Made by a program: the position numbers and the translations under genes. Of a DNA stretch of 37,215 bases, positions 7,783-19,411 are shown one piece after another. Positions within the stretch are counted from its first letter, which is position 1. Every line of letters begins with the position of its first letter. The stretch comes from an uncultured Prevotellaceae bacterium. Lineage in GTDB: Bacteria > Bacteroidota > Bacteroidia > Bacteroidales > Muribaculaceae. A model generated the notes under the pieces. It was not told where the DNA came from and searched no databases. It saw only the letters and a list, made by a program, of their open reading frames with translations. The stretch lies in NCBI GenBank assembly GCA_900317835.1, contig ONIL01000039.1, positions 1-37,215 of the forward strand, written 5' to 3'.

Positions 7783-10700
7783 TCAATCTTCCATTTCAGC
7801 GAGTTCACGCTCACGGCGAGCCTGATCGGCAAGCGCCATCTCGTTCTTGTCACCCACGACAAGCGTCTGGTATTCACGCAGGCCAGTACCAGCGGGAATC
7901 AGGTGACCGCAGATGACGTTCTCCTTCATACCCTCAAGATAGTCCACGCGACCATTGATAGCGGCCTCGTTGAGCACCTTAGTGGTCTCCTGGAAGGAAG
8001 CTGCCGACATGAAGCTGCTGGTCTGCAGTGCGGCGCGGGTAATACCCAGCAGAATCTGCTCACTGGTTGCGGGAACAGCATCACGCACGACAACCAGTTT
8101 CATGTCACGGCGCTTGAGCGACGAGTTGATGTCGCGCAGCTTGCGAGCTGTGAGAATCTGACCATTCTGGACCTCTTCACTGTCACCACAGTTGGTAACA
8201 ATCTTCTTACCCCAGATGCGGTCGTTCTCCTCCATGAAGTCACGCTTGTCAACTGTCTGCTCCTCAAGGAAGCGGGTGTCGCCCGGATCGATAATGCGCA
8301 CTTTGCGCATCATCTGGCGCACGATTACCTCGAAGTGCTTATCGTTGATCTTCACACCCTGGGTGCGGTATACGTCCTGAACCTCATTAACGATGTAGTC
8401 CTGAACAGCCGTGGGACCCTTGATGCGCAGGATGTCGGCAGGCGTTACAGCGCCGTCGGACAACGGAGTACCGGCACGCACGAAGTCGTTCTCCTGAACG
8501 AGAATCTGCTTGGACAGGGGCACGAGGTACTTCTTCTCCTCACCGATGCGATTCTTGACCGTAATCTCACGGTTACCACGCTTGATGCGACCGAAGGTCA
8601 CCTCACCGTCAATCTCGCTGACGATAGCGGGGTTGGACGGGTTGCGTGCCTCAAACAGCTCGGTTACACGAGGCAGACCACCGGTGATATCACCAGCACC
8701 GCCCGAGAACGAACGCGGAATCTTCACGAAGACCTCACCTGCGGTGATTTCCTCGCCATCCTTCTTCATCAAGTGGGCACGAACAGGCAGCGAGTAGGAC
8801 TTCACCACATTGCCCTCGGTATCAATCACCTCGGCCTCGGGAATGCGGTTGTGGTCCTTGGTCTCGATGATGAAGATTTCAGCATTGCCCGAAATCTCAT
8901 CATACTCCTCGCGGTAGGTCACGCCCTCGATGAGGTTCTTGAAGCGCAAAGTACCCTCAACCTCACTGACGATAACAGCGTTAAATGCGTCCCATTCACA
9001 GATCTTGTCGCCACTGGAAACCATGTCACCAGGCTTGAAGAACAGTTTGGAACCGTACTCGATGGGAGCATGAGTGAGCACCATATTGGTGTTGGGATCC
9101 TTGATCTGCATCTCGGCCATACGACCAACAACGATGTCCACACCATCCTTATCCTTAACAGTGCGCAGATCTTCAATCTCGATGCGACCGTTATACTTTG
9201 AAGTAATATTGGAAACAGCCGAAGCGTTGCTAGCCACACCACCAGCGTGGAAGGTACGCAGGGTCAGCTGTGTACCCGGCTCACCGATTGACTGGGCGGC
9301 AATCACGCCGACAGCCTCACCCTTCTGCACCATGCGGTGAGAAGCGAGGTTGCGGCCGTAGCACTTGGCGCAAACACCATGCTTGGCCTCGCAAGTGAGG
9401 ACGGAACGGATTTCCACCGACTCGATGGGCGACTCGTCGATGCGCTTGGCAGCGGCATCGGTGATTTCCTCACCGCTCTCGACAATCACCTCACCAGTGG
9501 TGGGATCGATAACGTCATGTACTGAAACGCGGCCCAAGATGCGCTCGCCCAGCGAGGCAACCACGCGGTCACCGTTGCGCACCTCGCGGCAAACGAGGCC
9601 ACGCAGCGTGCCGCAATCCTCCTCGTTGATGATCACGTCATGAGCAACGTCCACCAGACGACGGGTCAAATAACCGGCGTCGGCGGTCTTCAATGCGGTA
9701 TCGGCAAGACCCTTGCGGGCACCGTGGGTCGAGATGAAGTACTCCAGCACCGACAGACCCTCCTTGAAGTTCGCAAGGATGGGGTTCTCGATAATCTGGT
9801 GTCCACCTTCAACACCTGACTTCTGGGGCTTGGCCATCAGACCACGCATACCCGACAGCTGACGGATCTGGTCCTTAGAACCACGAGCACCCGAGTCAAG
9901 CATCATGAATACCGAGTTGAAGCCCTGCTTGTCGGCAGTAATCTGCTTCATCAGCTCGTTGGTGAGCTCGGTATTGACGTTGGTCCAGATATCGATAACC
10001 TGGTTGTAACGCTCGTTATCGGTGATGGCACCCATGTCATAGTCCATCTTGATCTGCTCGGCCCTAGCGTCACCATCGGCGATAATCTCGGCCTTGCGGT
10101 CGGGAATCAGCACGTCATTCAGGTTGAACGACAGACCGCCCTTGAATGCCATGTAGTAGCCCATGTTCTTGACATCGTCAAGGAACTTGGCCGAACGGGG
10201 CACACCGCAGTTGCGGATAACGCGGGTAATGATATTGCGGAGCGACTTCTTGGAAATGAGCTCATTGACATATCCAATCTCGTAGGGCACAGTCTCGTTG
10301 AAGATGATACGGCCGACCGAAGTCTCCTCAATCATCCTCTGCTCATGCTCACCATTCTCGTTAACGACATCAGCCATTACGCTGATGATGGCGTGCATGG
10401 CCACCTTACCCTCGTTATAGGCGATGAGAGCCTCCTCGGGTCCGTAGAACTTGAGTCCCTCGCCCTTATCGCCCTTGCGCAGCTTGGTGATATAATAGAG
10501 ACCGAGTACCATATCCTGTGACGGAACGGTAACGGGGTCGCCATTGGCGGGATTCAAGATGTTGTGAGGCTCGAGCATGAGCATCTGGGCCTCGACAACA
10601 GCCTCGTTGCCCAACGGCAAGTGAACTGCCATCTGGTCACCGTCAAAGTCGGCGTTGAATGCCGTACAAGCCAGCGGGTGCAACTGAATGGCCTTGCCCT

Positions 10701-12081
10701 CGATGAGCTTGGGCTGGAACGCCTGGATACCCAGACGGTGCAGTGTCGGTGCACGGTTCAACAACACGGGATGACCCTTCATGACGTTCTCAAGGATGTC
10801 CCAAACAACGGGTTCCTTGCGGTCAACAATTTTCTTTGCGCTCTTCACGGTCTTAACAATTCCGCGCTCAATGAGCTTGCGGATGACAAAAGGCTTGTAG
10901 AGCTCGGCTGCCATATCCTTGGGGATACCGCACTCGCCCATCTTCAGCTCGGGACCTACAACGATAACCGAACGGGCTGAATAGTCCACACGCTTACCGA
11001 GCAGGTTCTGACGGAAACGTCCTTGCTTACCCTTGAGGCTATCGCTCAGCGACTTCAAGGGACGATTGGCGTCACTCTTGACCGCACTCGACTTGCGTGA
11101 GTTGTCAAGCAGTGAGTCAACGGCTTCCTGGAGCATACGCTTCTCGTTGCGCATGATCACCTCGGGGGCCTTGATCTCGATGAGTCGTTTCAGACGCGTG
11201 TTGCGGATGATGACTCGACGATACAGGTCATTCACATCGCTGGTAGCAAAACGGCCACCATCGAGCGGAATGAGGGGACGCAACTCGGGCGGAATCACGG
11301 GGATGACCTTGAGGATCATCCACTCGGGACGGTTCATGCTCTTGCTGGCACGGAAGGACTCAACCACCTGGAGGCGCTTGAGGGCCTCGGTCTTGCGCTG
11401 CTGGGAATTCTCCTTATAGGCGCGGTCACGCAGGGTGTTGGCCAGCGAATCCAGGTCAAGCTCGGCAAGGAGGTCATAGATAGCCTCGGCGCCCATCTTG
11501 GCGATGAACTTCTCGGGGTTATCGTTGTCCAGGGACTGGTTGTCCTTGGGCAGTTTCTCCATAATGGCTACGTACTCGTCCTCGGTGAGGAGATCGTACT
11601 TCTCCAGCTCGCGGCTCTCGGTACCGTTCTCGTACTTCACACCAGCAGGATTGATGACGACATAACGCTCATAATAGATAATCATGTCGAGCTTCTTGGT
11701 GGGAATACCCAGCAGATAACCAATCTTGTTAGGCAATGAACGGAAATACCAGATATGAGCCACGGGAACGACCAGCTCAATGTGACCGCTGCGCTCACGG
11801 CGAACCTTCTTCTCGGTCACCTCAACGCCGCAGTGGTCGCACACGATACCCTTGTAGCGGATGCGCTTGTACTTACCGCAATGGCACTCATAATCCTTTA
11901 CAGGACCGAAGATGCGCTCGCAGAACAGGCCGTCGCGCTCGGGCTTGTAAGTGCGGTAGTTGATGGTCTCGGGCTTGAGAACCTCACCATGTGAATTCTC
12001 CAAAATCTCATCGGGCGAAGCCAGACTGATTGAAATCTTGGTGAAGTTGTTCTTTATCTTATTATCTTTCTTAAAAGCCAT
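7783..12081 (-). CDS. rpoC: DNA-directed RNA polymerase subunit beta'
   Basis: This 1432-residue protein is the largest catalytic subunit of RNA polymerase. Cysteines 66, 68, 81 and 84 form the N-terminal zinc-binding site. The absolutely conserved [12 protein letters not shown] at 476-487 carries the magnesium-binding aspartates 478, 480 and 482. A second zinc site uses Cys823 and Cys897, 904 and 907. The length is usual for Bacteroidota. Translation starts 14 bases after the rpoB stop, with no Shine-Dalgarno, and the operon ends at the terminator downstream. Confidence 0.99.
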   Translation of the reverse strand: MAFKKDNKIKNNFTKISISLASPDEILENSHGEVLKPETINYRTYKPERDGLFCERIFGPVKDYECHCGKYKRIRYKGIVCDHCGVEVTEKKVRRERSGHIELVVPVAHIWYFRSLPNKIGYLLGIPTKKLDMIIYYERYVVINPAGVKYENGTESRELEKYDLLTEDEYVAIMEKLPKDNQSLDNDNPEKFIAKMGAEAIYDLLAELDLDSLANTLRDRAYKENSQQRKTEALKRLQVVESFRASKSMNRPEWMILKVIPVIPPELRPLIPLDGGRFATSDVNDLYRRVIIRNTRLKRLIEIKAPEVIMRNEKRMLQEAVDSLLDNSRKSSAVKSDANRPLKSLSDSLKGKQGRFRQNLLGKRVDYSARSVIVVGPELKMGECGIPKDMAAELYKPFVIRKLIERGIVKTVKSAKKIVDRKEPVVWDILENVMKGHPVLLNRAPTLHRLGIQAFQPKLIEGKAIQLHPLACTAFNADFDGDQMAVHLPLGNEAVVEAQMLMLEPHNILNPANGDPVTVPSQDMVLGLYYITKLRKGDKGEGLKFYGPEEALIAYNEGKVAMHAIISVMADVVNENGEHEQRMIEETSVGRIIFNETVPYEIGYVNELISKKSLRNIITRVIRNCGVPRSAKFLDDVKNMGYYMAFKGGLSFNLNDVLIPDRKAEIIADGDARAEQIKMDYDMGAITDNERYNQVIDIWTNVNTELTNELMKQITADKQGFNSVFMMLDSGARGSKDQIRQLSGMRGLMAKPQKSGVEGGHQIIENPILANFKEGLSVLEYFISTHGARKGLADTALKTADAGYLTRRLVDVAHDVIINEEDCGTLRGLVCREVRNGDRVVASLGERILGRVSVHDVIDPTTGEVIVESGEEITDAAAKRIDESPIESVEIRSVLTCEAKHGVCAKCYGRNLASHRMVQKGEAVGVIAAQSIGEPGTQLTLRTFHAGGVASNASAVSNITSKYNGRIEIEDLRTVKDKDGVDIVVGRMAEMQIKDPNTNMVLTHAPIEYGSKLFFKPGDMVSSGDKICEWDAFNAVIVSEVEGTLRFKNLIEGVTYREEYDEISGNAEIFIIETKDHNRIPEAEVIDTEGNVVKSYSLPVRAHLMKKDGEEITAGEVFVKIPRSFSGGAGDITGGLPRVTELFEARNPSNPAIVSEIDGEVTFGRIKRGNREITVKNRIGEEKKYLVPLSKQILVQENDFVRAGTPLSDGAVTPADILRIKGPTAVQDYIVNEVQDVYRTQGVKINDKHFEVIVRQMMRKVRIIDPGDTRFLEEQTVDKRDFMEENDRIWGKKIVTNCGDSEEVQNGQILTARKLRDINSSLKRRDMKLVVVRDAVPATSEQILLGITRAALQTSSFMSAASFQETTKVLNEAAINGRVDYLEGMKENVICGHLIPAGTGLREYQTLVVGDKNEMALADQARRERELAEMED

Positions 12082-12095
12082 AGTAGAAAGCGTTA

Positions 12096-15000
12096 TTAAT
12101 CAAGTTTCACATTGAGACACAGTCCACGCAACTCGTGCAGCAGCACGTTGAGCGATTCGGGAATGCCCGGGGTGGGCATGGGATCACCCTTGACAATGGA
12201 TTCATAGGCCTTGCTGCGGCCCACCACATCGTCACTCTTGACAGTGAGAATCTCTTGGAGCACATGGCTGGCGCCGAAGGCCTCCAGTGCCCAAACCTCC
12301 ATCTCACCGAAGCGCTGGCCACCAAACTGAGCCTTACCGCCGAGCGGCTGCTGGGTGATGAGGCTGTACGGGCCAATCGAGCGGGCGTGCATCTTGTCCT
12401 CGACCATGTGACCAAGCTTGAGGAAGTAGGTCACACCGACAGTTGCCTTCTGGTCGAAGGGCTCACCGGTAGCGCCGTCATAGAGCTGAGTCGTGCCTGC
12501 GCGAGGCAGACCAGCCTTGTCGGTCCAAGCGTTGAGGTCATCGAGGCTGCAACCGTCGAAGATGGGCGTTGCAAACTTCACATCGAGCTCGCGACCAGCC
12601 CAACCGAGAACGGCCTCAAAAATCTGGCCCAAGTTCATACGCGAGGGCACACCCAGCGGGTTCAGCACCAGGTCAACGGGAGTACCGTCGGCAAGGAACG
12701 GCATGTCTTCTTGACGGACGATGCGCGACACGATACCCTTGTTACCGTGACGACCTGCCATCTTGTCGCCGACGCTGATTTTACGTTTCTTGGCAATATA
12801 TACCTTTGCCAGCTGCATGATACCTGAGGGAAGCTCGTCACCAATGCTGATGTCCAGCTTCTTGCGCTTGAGTTCGGCCTCAAATGCCTTGCTCTTGTGC
12901 AGGTAATTCATGACGGTGGCACGGATGAGTTCATTGCGGTGGCTGTCGGCAGTCCAACGGCTCAGGTTGATGCTGTCAAAGTTCTCAATGCCCATGATGA
13001 TCTCACGGGTGAACTTCTCGCCCTTGGGAACAATTTCCTCATCCATATAGTTCTTCACACCCTGTGAGATGCGACCCTCGGTGAGTGTGTTCAGTTTCTC
13101 AATGAGGATACCGCGCAGTTCTTCCTGACGTGCGCTATACTCCTTGTCCAGAGCCTCGATCTCGGGATCGACGCCACGGATGCGCTTCTTCACGGCACGG
13201 GCAAACAAGCGGGTGCCGATGACAACGCCCTTGAGTGACGGGTTGGCCTTCAACGAAGCGTCCTTGACATCACCAGCCTTGTCACCGAAGATGGCACGCA
13301 GCAGTTTCTCCTCGGGGGTGGGATCACTTTCTCCCTTGGGCGTAATCTTACCGATCAGGATATCGCCAGGGATAACATGTGCACCCACACGGATGATACC
13401 GCGCTCGTCCAGGTCCTTGGTAGCGTCCTCGCTCACGTTGGGGATATCATTGGTGAGTTCCTCCATACCACGCTTGGTTTCGCGCACCTCGAGGGTGTAC
13501 TCGTCAACGTGGACACTGGTCAGGATATCCTCGCGCACAAGGCGCTCGTTGATCACGATAGCATCCTCATAGTTATAACCCTTCCAGGGCATGTAAGCCA
13601 CCTTGAGGTTACGGCCCAAGGCGAGCTCGCCGTTCTGGGTCGAGTAGCCTTCGGTCAGGATCTGACCTTTGGTCACACGGTCACCAGCGTTGCAAATGGG
13701 GCGCAAGTCGATGGTCGTGCTCTGGTTGGTCTTGCGGAACTTGGGCAACTTGTATTCCTTGACAGCGCTGTCAAATGATACAAACTCCTCGTCCTCGGTG
13801 CGGTCATAGCGGATGCGGATCACGCTAGCGTCAACAAACTCGACGAGACCGTCGCCTTCGGCTTGCAGCTGGGTGCGGCTATCGTAAGCCATGCGCTGCT
13901 CGATGCCGGTGCCGACGATAGGAGCCTCGCTGCGCAGCAGGGGCACAGCCTGACGCATCATGTTCGCACCCATCAGCGCGCGGTTAGCGTCGTCATGCTC
14001 CAGGAACGGGATGAGGGCAGCAGCGATCGAAGCGATCTGTTGCGGCGACACGTCCATGAGTTCCACCTCATCGGGCGAAACAACGGGGAAGTCGGCGTTC
14101 TTGCGGGCTTTTACCCTGTCACGCACGAAGGTGCCGTCCTCGTTCAGGGGCGCATTGCCCTGAGCGATGATGCGGTCCTCTTCCTCCTCGGCCGTGAGGT
14201 AAACGATCTCGTTATTATCCAGGTTGACCTGGCTGTCGGCCACCTTGCGGTAAGGTGTCTCGATGAAGCCCAGGTTATTGATCTTGGCATACACGCACAA
14301 TGACGAGATCAGACCGATGTTGGGACCCTCAGGGGTCTCGATGGGGCACAGACGGCCATAGTGGGTGTAGTGAACGTCACGCACCTCAAAGCCGGCACGC
14401 TCACGTGACAGACCGCCAGGACCCAGGGCGCTCATACGGCGCTTGTGGGTAATCTCGGCCAGCGGGTTCGTCTGATCCATGAACTGCGACAACGCGTTAG
14501 TGCCAAAGAACGTGTTGATCACGCTCGAGATGGTCTTGGCATTGATCAAGTCGATGGGAGCGAACTGCTCGGTGTCACGCACATTCATGCGCTCGCGAAT
14601 AGTGCGGGCCATGCGTGCCAAACCGACGCCGAACTGGTTGTACAACTGCTCACCGACGGTGCGCACGCGACGGTTGCTCAAGTGGTCGATATCATCCACA
14701 TCCTGCTTGCTGTTGATCAAGCCGATGAGGTACTTGATAATCTCAATGATATCCTCCTTGGTCAAGACGCGCTTGTCGGGATCGGTATCAAGGCCCAACT
14801 TGGCGTTGATGCGGAAACGTCCCACCTCACCCAGGTCGTAACGCTTCTCGCTGAAGAACAAGTTAGTAATCACCTCGCGTGCACTGTTGTCATCGGGCGG
14901 CTCGGCGTTGCGCAACTGGCGGTAGATGAAGTTCACAGCCTCCTTGCCGCTGTTACAGGTATCCTTGTTCAGAGTGTTGAAGATGATCTGGTAGTCGCTG

Positions 15001-15905
15001 GTGTTCACATCCTCGCGATGGAGCAGGATGGTGGATACACCCGATTCCAGGATCTCGGCGATATTCTCCTCTTGCAACTCGGTGTCACGGTCGATAATCA
15101 CATCATTGCGCTCGATGCTTACTACCTCGCCGGTATCCTCGTCAACAAAGTCCTCGCTCCATGAGCGCAGCACTCGCGCAGCGAGTTTGCGGCCCACGGC
15201 CTTCTTGAGGTTGTTCTTGTTGACTTTTATCTCCTCGGCAAGTCCAAACACTTGAATAATGTCATTGTCCGATTCCAGTCCGATGGCGCGCAACAGCGTG
15301 GTCACCGGTAATTTCTTCTTGCGGTCGATGTAAGCGTACATCACATTATTGATGTCGGTCGCAAACTCAATCCACGAACCACGGAACGGGATGATTCGGG
15401 CCGAGTACAGCTTCGTGCCGTTGGCATGCAGGCTCTGGCCGAAGAACACACCCGGCGAACGGTGCAACTGTGAAACCACAACGCGCTCGGCACCATTGAT
15501 GACAAAGGTGCCCTTCTCAGTCATGTAAGGGATAGAACCCAGATACACGTCCTGTACCTCAGTGGGGAAATTGTGGTCGGGGTCAGTGCAATAGAGCTTG
15601 AGTTTAGCCTTGAGCGGAACGCTGTAAGTCAGGCCGATGTCCAAACACTCGTCGATGGTGTAACGAGGCGGGTCGATGTAATAGTCAAGGAATTCGAGCT
15701 TAAAGTTATTGCGCGTGTCCTCGATGGGGAAATTCTCGGCAAAAACTTTATAGAGTCCCTCGTTTTTTCTTTTTTCAGTCGGTGTATCCAGTTGCAGGAA
15801 ATCACGGAATGACTGTAACTGCACGTCCAGGAAGTCGGGATAGGGATAAGGATTCCTTACTCGTGCAAAATTGACTCGTTCATTTTTTGAAACTGACATT
15901 GACAA
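12096..15905 (-). CDS. rpoB: DNA-directed RNA polymerase subunit beta
   Basis: This 1269-residue protein is the beta subunit of RNA polymerase. Conserved landmarks include [13 protein letters not shown] near the N terminus, [20 protein letters not shown], the rifampicin-pocket region [38 protein letters not shown] and the C-terminal [18 protein letters not shown]. The rifampicin region reads as the usual wild-type pattern. The start could be the first or third residue (MSMSVSK). The gene lies 268 bases after rplL, a gap that contains strong hairpins and may serve for differential control of RNA polymerase and ribosomal protein genes. Confidence 0.99.
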   Translation of the reverse strand: MSMSVSKNERVNFARVRNPYPYPDFLDVQLQSFRDFLQLDTPTEKRKNEGLYKVFAENFPIEDTRNNFKLEFLDYYIDPPRYTIDECLDIGLTYSVPLKAKLKLYCTDPDHNFPTEVQDVYLGSIPYMTEKGTFVINGAERVVVSQLHRSPGVFFGQSLHANGTKLYSARIIPFRGSWIEFATDINNVMYAYIDRKKKLPVTTLLRAIGLESDNDIIQVFGLAEEIKVNKNNLKKAVGRKLAARVLRSWSEDFVDEDTGEVVSIERNDVIIDRDTELQEENIAEILESGVSTILLHREDVNTSDYQIIFNTLNKDTCNSGKEAVNFIYRQLRNAEPPDDNSAREVITNLFFSEKRYDLGEVGRFRINAKLGLDTDPDKRVLTKEDIIEIIKYLIGLINSKQDVDDIDHLSNRRVRTVGEQLYNQFGVGLARMARTIRERMNVRDTEQFAPIDLINAKTISSVINTFFGTNALSQFMDQTNPLAEITHKRRMSALGPGGLSRERAGFEVRDVHYTHYGRLCPIETPEGPNIGLISSLCVYAKINNLGFIETPYRKVADSQVNLDNNEIVYLTAEEEEDRIIAQGNAPLNEDGTFVRDRVKARKNADFPVVSPDEVELMDVSPQQIASIAAALIPFLEHDDANRALMGANMMRQAVPLLRSEAPIVGTGIEQRMAYDSRTQLQAEGDGLVEFVDASVIRIRYDRTEDEEFVSFDSAVKEYKLPKFRKTNQSTTIDLRPICNAGDRVTKGQILTEGYSTQNGELALGRNLKVAYMPWKGYNYEDAIVINERLVREDILTSVHVDEYTLEVRETKRGMEELTNDIPNVSEDATKDLDERGIIRVGAHVIPGDILIGKITPKGESDPTPEEKLLRAIFGDKAGDVKDASLKANPSLKGVVIGTRLFARAVKKRIRGVDPEIEALDKEYSARQEELRGILIEKLNTLTEGRISQGVKNYMDEEIVPKGEKFTREIIMGIENFDSINLSRWTADSHRNELIRATVMNYLHKSKAFEAELKRKKLDISIGDELPSGIMQLAKVYIAKKRKISVGDKMAGRHGNKGIVSRIVRQEDMPFLADGTPVDLVLNPLGVPSRMNLGQIFEAVLGWAGRELDVKFATPIFDGCSLDDLNAWTDKAGLPRAGTTQLYDGATGEPFDQKATVGVTYFLKLGHMVEDKMHARSIGPYSLITQQPLGGKAQFGGQRFGEMEVWALEAFGASHVLQEILTVKSDDVVGRSKAYESIVKGDPMPTPGIPESLNVLLHELRGLCLNVKLD

Positions 15906-16036
15906 AGAAGTTTTGTGAACTCAAATGTGATTGTTGAAATTTGAAATAATCGTCCGTTTAGTACCGACTCTTTTAGATAGTGGAGCCGTTCGAGTCTTGG
16001 GGCACAAACGCTTGAGGGTCAACTTCATCGGCGAGT

Positions 16037-16073
16037 TTGCCGGCGGCTTGTGGAGTACACCAGCCGCCGGCAA
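16037..16073 (-). promoter_or_regulatory. GC-rich hairpin in the rpoB leader
   Basis: TTGCCGGCGGCT at 16037-16048 and AGCCGCCGGCAA at 16062-16073 form a perfect 12-bp stem that can extend by three more pairs after one mismatch. No T-run follows on either strand, so it is not a standard terminator. It lies between the rplL terminator-like hairpin and rpoB and may be an RNase cleavage site or part of RpoB/C autoregulation. Confidence 0.6.
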
Positions 16074-16109
16074 CTCCGATGAATCATGTTGTGCAGGTCA
16101 AATTTGACA

Positions 16110-16151
16110 CAAAAAGGTTAAGAACCCACTCGTGGTGGCGGTTCTTAACCT
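16110..16151 (-). terminator. Terminator or attenuator between rplL and rpoB
   Basis: A perfect 12-bp inverted repeat, AGGTTAAGAACC at 16115-16126 and GGTTCTTAACCT at 16140-16151, is followed on the minus strand by a short T-run. It lies 23 bases after the rplL stop. In many bacteria a partial terminator at this point lowers rpoBC expression relative to the ribosomal protein genes, and no promoter matching TAnnTTTG is seen before rpoB, so read-through is expected. Confidence 0.7.
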
Positions 16152-16154
16152 ACA

Positions 16155-16170
16155 CACCTGTTAACAGGTG
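16155..16170. repeat. 16-bp perfect palindrome just after rplL
   Basis: CACCTGTTAACAGGTG is a perfect palindrome that begins three bases after the rplL stop codon. As RNA it could only fold with a minimal loop, and its role is unknown. It adds to the dense secondary structure of the rplL-rpoB gap. Confidence 0.5.
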
Positions 16171-16173
16171 CTA

Positions 16174-16551
16174 TTATTTCAGTTCAACCTCGGCACCCAG
16201 GCCCTCGAGCTCTGCCTTGAGAGCGTCGGCCTCGTCCTTGGTAGCACCCTCCTTGAGGGTAGCGGGAGCCTTGTCGACCATGTCCTTAGCATCCTTCAGA
16301 CCGAGGCTCAGGAGTTCCTTCACCTTCTTGATCACCTGGAGCTTCTGGGCACCAGCGGCCTTGAGGACAACGTCAAAAGAGGTCTTCTCCTCAGCCTCAG
16401 CGGCTGCACCAGCAGCGGGACCAGCAGCAACAGCAACAGCTGCAGCAGCGGGTTCGATGCCATATTCGTCTTTCAAAATCTGAGCGAGCTCGTTAACTTC
16501 CTTTACGGTAAGGTTCACTAACTGTTCTGCAAAAGCTTTCAAATCTGCCAT
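16174..16551 (-). CDS. rplL: Large ribosomal subunit protein bL12 (L7/L12)
   Basis: This 125-residue acidic protein forms the ribosomal stalk that recruits translation factors. It has the N-terminal dimerisation helix pair ([26 protein letters not shown]), an alanine-rich hinge at about residues 35-53, and the C-terminal factor-binding domain with KTSFDVVL and the conserved [10 protein letters not shown] segment. It follows rplJ by 38 bases. Confidence 0.98.
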   Translation of the reverse strand: MADLKAFAEQLVNLTVKEVNELAQILKDEYGIEPAAAAVAVAAGPAAGAAAEAEEKTSFDVVLKAAGAQKLQVIKKVKELLSLGLKDAKDMVDKAPATLKEGATKDEADALKAELEGLGAEVELK

Positions 16552-16589
16552 AATAGTATGGATTTAAATAGTTGTTGTTTGTTTTTTGA

Positions 16590-17114
16590 TTAATTTTCTT
16601 TTTTGGATAAGGTTTCCAGGACTCCGTGGAGCTTATTGCCGCCCGACTGGAGAGCACTGATGACACTCTTGGCCGGCGATTGCAGCAATGCCACAACATC
16701 GGCGATGAGTTCGTTCTTGCTCTTGATGGCAACGAGGGCATCGAGGTTCTGCTCGCCTACATAGACGGTCTCCTCGACATACGCAGCCTTGAATGCGGGA
16801 ATGGTCTCCTTCTTACCGCGGAATTCCTTGATGAGTTTAGCAGGTGCATTGCCCGTGTCGCTGAGCAACAGGGTCGTGGGACCAGCCAGGGAGTCATAGA
16901 GGCCACTATAATCGATGTCACAAGCATCCATGGCCTTCTTCAACAGGGTGTTCTTGACAACCATCATCTTGATACCGGCCTTGAAGGCAGCGCGGCGCAA
17001 GTCCACGGTCTTCTCAGCGTTCAACGATGTGGTGTTAGCCAGATAAACTACACTATACTGGTCAAGAGTCTCCTTGATCTTATCGATCATTAAGGTCTTA
17101 TCTTCCTTCTTCAT
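16590..17114 (-). CDS. rplJ: Large ribosomal subunit protein uL10
   Basis: This 174-residue protein anchors the L12 dimers to the 23S rRNA stalk base. The N-terminal RNA-binding domain shows YSVVYLANTTSLNAEKTVDLRRAAFKAG-like spacing followed by VVKNTLLKKA, and the C-terminal helix that binds L12 is present. It lies 25 bases after rplA in the ribosomal operon. Confidence 0.97.
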   Translation of the reverse strand: MKKEDKTLMIDKIKETLDQYSVVYLANTTSLNAEKTVDLRRAAFKAGIKMMVVKNTLLKKAMDACDIDYSGLYDSLAGPTTLLLSDTGNAPAKLIKEFRGKKETIPAFKAAYVEETVYVGEQNLDALVAIKSKNELIADVVALLQSPAKSVISALQSGGNKLHGVLETLSKKEN

Positions 17115-17139
17115 TTCAGTAATCTAAATTTTAAAATGT

Positions 17140-17835
17140 TTAAGCCTCAATCGACTTGGGATCAACCTTGATACCCTTGCTCATGGTGCTCGAAAGATAA
17201 ATGCTCTTGATGTACGTACCCTTGGCAGCAGCGGGTTTCAGCTTGATGAGCGTGTTGACGAACGCAGCAGCGTTGTCGCGGATCTGCTCGGGGCTGAACG
17301 ATACCTTACCAATCGAGGTGTGTACAATACCACCCTTATCGACCTTGAAGTCGATCTTACCTTGTTTCACTTCTTTCACAGCCTTTGCCACGTCAGGAGT
17401 AACAGTGCCACTCTTGGGATTCGGCATCAAGCCACGGGGACCCAGGATGCGGCCCAAGGGACCCACCTTGCCCATGATTTGGGGCTGAGTGATGATCACA
17501 TCAATGTCGGTCCAACCGCCTTTAATCTTGTCGATATACTCGTCAAGACCGACATATTCTGCTCCGGCTTCCTTAGCGGCAGCCTCGGCCTCCGGTCCAC
17601 ACAGAACCAGGACGCGAACCTGCTTGCCAGTGCCATGAGGCAGCGATACAACGCCACGAACCATCTGGTTGGCCTTACGGGGATCCACACCAAGACGCAC
17701 GTCGATATCGGTGGAAGCATCAAACTTGGTGAAAGTGATTTCCTTAACCAATGCTGCAGCTTCCTCAAGGGTGTAAGCCTTCCCCGTTTCAACCTTCGCG
17801 TTGTACAACTTCTGATTTTTCGTTAATTTACTCAT
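17140..17835 (-). CDS. rplA: Large ribosomal subunit protein uL1
   Basis: This 231-residue protein forms the L1 stalk of the large subunit. Conserved parts include [32 protein letters not shown] and [17 protein letters not shown] chose the start at MSKLTKNQ (17835), two codons after the first in-frame ATG at 17841, because homologues begin there. It follows rplK closely. Confidence 0.97.
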   Translation of the reverse strand: MSKLTKNQKLYNAKVETGKAYTLEEAAALVKEITFTKFDASTDIDVRLGVDPRKANQMVRGVVSLPHGTGKQVRVLVLCGPEAEAAAKEAGAEYVGLDEYIDKIKGGWTDIDVIITQPQIMGKVGPLGRILGPRGLMPNPKSGTVTPDVAKAVKEVKQGKIDFKVDKGGIVHTSIGKVSFSPEQIRDNAAAFVNTLIKLKPAAAKGTYIKSIYLSSTMSKGIKVDPKSIEA

Positions 17836-17849
17836 AATCAATAAAGTTT

Positions 17850-18293
17850 TTAAACGTTCTCAGGGAATTGACCCTTTACAGTGATACCCATACTTCTTGC
17901 TGTTCCGGCCACCATACGCATAGCCGAGGCTAATGTAAAACAGTTCAAATCAGGCATTTTGTCTTCGGCAATTTCTTTCACCTGATCCCAGGTTACCGAT
18001 GCCACCTTAACGCGGTTGGGTTCACCTGAACCACCTTTCACCTTGGCAGCCTCCAGCAACTGAACGGGCACGGGAGAAGTCTTGACAACGAAGTCAAAAC
18101 TCTTGTCGGCGTAGTAAGAGATCACTACGGGCAACACCTTGCCAGCCTTAGCCTGGGTACGGGCGTTGAATTGCTTGCAAAAATCCATGATGTTGATACC
18201 CTTAGAACCCAGAGCGGGGCCTACGGGAGGAGAGGGGTTTGCTGCCCCACCCTTAATCTGCAATTTGATCTGTCCAGCAATTTCTTTAGCCAT
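17850..18293 (-). CDS. rplK: Large ribosomal subunit protein uL11
   Basis: This 147-residue protein belongs to the GTPase-associated centre of the ribosome. It contains the characteristic proline-rich [20 protein letters not shown] followed by FCKQFNART and the C-terminal rRNA-binding domain ending near MGITVKG. Gene order nusG-rplK-rplA is the usual one. Confidence 0.98.
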   Translation of the reverse strand: MAKEIAGQIKLQIKGGAANPSPPVGPALGSKGINIMDFCKQFNARTQAKAGKVLPVVISYYADKSFDFVVKTSPVPVQLLEAAKVKGGSGEPNRVKVASVTWDQVKEIAEDKMPDLNCFTLASAMRMVAGTARSMGITVKGQFPENV

Positions 18294-18368
18294 TGTACAA
18301 ATTCAATTTAATATGGTGTTAAAAAAACAGTGTGAGAGCGCTGCGATTGCGTAACATCGACCGCCGCA

Positions 18369-18923
18369 TCACTCACGTTCGACTTGCGAATGATCCAACT
18401 TGAGCGGGGTCTCTCGTCCGAATACCTTAACCATCACCGTCAACTCGCGCTTCTCCTGGTTGATCTCCTTGATCTCACCAATAAAGCCACTGAAGGGGCC
18501 AAAGTTGACCTTCACCGACTCGCCAACGACATAGTCGTTAACGGCATCGGCAGCCTCCATCTCACGCGCCTCGGCCTGGCCCAGCATCGTCAAGATCTGA
18601 TGCTCAGGGACCGGCTCGGGACGACGTTCGCCCTCGCGCGAGCGTACGAAGTTCACAACATTGGTCGTGTCCTGCAAAGTCACCTCAATATCAGGAGTAA
18701 GCTCGAGCTTAACAAACACATAACCAGAGAACATGACCTTCTCTTTGAGGACCTTCTTGCCGGCACGTGTAGTATAAACTTTCTCGGTGGGGACGAGAAT
18801 CTGAGAAATGTTCTCGGCATACACAGGATTATTCTTCCTGTAACCCTCAATCATCTCCTTCACCTTCATCTCCTTGCCCGAGATGGTACGCAGGATGTAC
18901 CACTGATGCTTACCTTGAGACAT
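18369..18923 (-). CDS. nusG: Transcription termination/antitermination factor NusG
   Basis: This 184-residue protein has an N-terminal NGN domain (QWYILRTISGKEMKVKEMI, binding RNA polymerase) and a C-terminal KOW domain (VKVNFGPFSGFIGEIKEI), linked by a flexible stretch. It couples transcription to translation or to Rho. It sits between secE and rplK, as in most bacteria. Confidence 0.98.
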   Translation of the reverse strand: MSQGKHQWYILRTISGKEMKVKEMIEGYRKNNPVYAENISQILVPTEKVYTTRAGKKVLKEKVMFSGYVFVKLELTPDIEVTLQDTTNVVNFVRSREGERRPEPVPEHQILTMLGQAEAREMEAADAVNDYVVGESVKVNFGPFSGFIGEIKEINQEKRELTVMVKVFGRETPLKLDHSQVERE

Positions 18924-19011
18924 AGTTGTGACTAGTGCTGTGACAGTTTGAATTAATAATTGAACGTGAAACTACCGCACACAAAAGTGTGCTGATGGTG
19001 CTGTCGCCTTA

Positions 19012-19218
19012 TCAGGCAGCCACACCGTAAACGAGGTGCATCACTTCGTTGATGCAGAGGTCGATTACCCAAATCACCAACGACGCAATGATGGAAGCAA
19101 CCATTACAACGATGGTACTGTTGGCCAGTTCACTCTTAGTAGGCCAAGAAACCTTATGAACGAGTTCGTTATAAGATTCCTTGATATCCGTAAGCCTGTT
19201 ATTAAAAAACTTTTTCAT
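19012..19218 (-). CDS. secE: Preprotein translocase subunit SecE
   Basis: This 68-residue protein is the short single-span SecE of the SecYEG channel. An amphipathic helix with the conserved HKVSWPTKSEL is followed by one membrane helix (about residues 36-57). I chose the start MKKFFNN at 19218; the longer in-frame extension to 19266 runs into tRNA-Trp and is not credible. Confidence 0.95.
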   Translation of the reverse strand: MKKFFNNRLTDIKESYNELVHKVSWPTKSELANSTIVVMVASIIASLVIWVIDLCINEVMHLVYGVAA

Positions 19219-19241
19219 TTGTTTATTCTTCTTTCTTCTAG

Positions 19242-19314
19242 CACGGGAAGTAAGGCTCGAACTCACGACCTACGGTTTTGGAGACCGTCGCTCTACCAAC
19301 TGAGCTATTCCCGT
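19242..19314 (-). tRNA. tRNA-Trp (anticodon CCA)
   Basis: The 73-base minus-strand sequence folds into a standard cloverleaf with acceptor ACGGGAA/TTCCCGT, D-arm AGCTCAGTTGGTAGAGC, anticodon loop CTCCAAA and T-arm GTTCGAG. The 3' CCA is not encoded. Its place between tuf and secE is a widespread arrangement. Confidence 0.97.
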
Positions 19315-19320
19315 ATTTTA

Positions 19321-19351
19321 AAAGGTCTGGCTGGCGTGCAGCCAGACCTTT
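19321..19351 (-). terminator. Strong hairpin after tuf
   Basis: AAAGGTCTGGCTG at 19321-19333 pairs perfectly with CAGCCAGACCTTT at 19339-19351 around a five-base loop. The T-run is short and interrupted on the minus strand. It lies 60 bases after the tuf stop and only 6 bases before tRNA-Trp, so it may be a partial terminator or a processing and stability element rather than a full stop. Confidence 0.65.
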
Positions 19352-19411
19352 ATCTTTTGCCATTCAGGTTTCACAGGCGAAACCCTCTTGACAGTTTTGA
19401 TGACTATTAGA

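Noticed and set aside
7624-9201. A 525-residue open frame on the plus strand opposite rpoC
   Set aside because: It lies almost fully antisense to the highly conserved rpoC 3' end, begins in the rpoC terminator, and shows no domain. It is a by-product of the codon pattern on the other strand.
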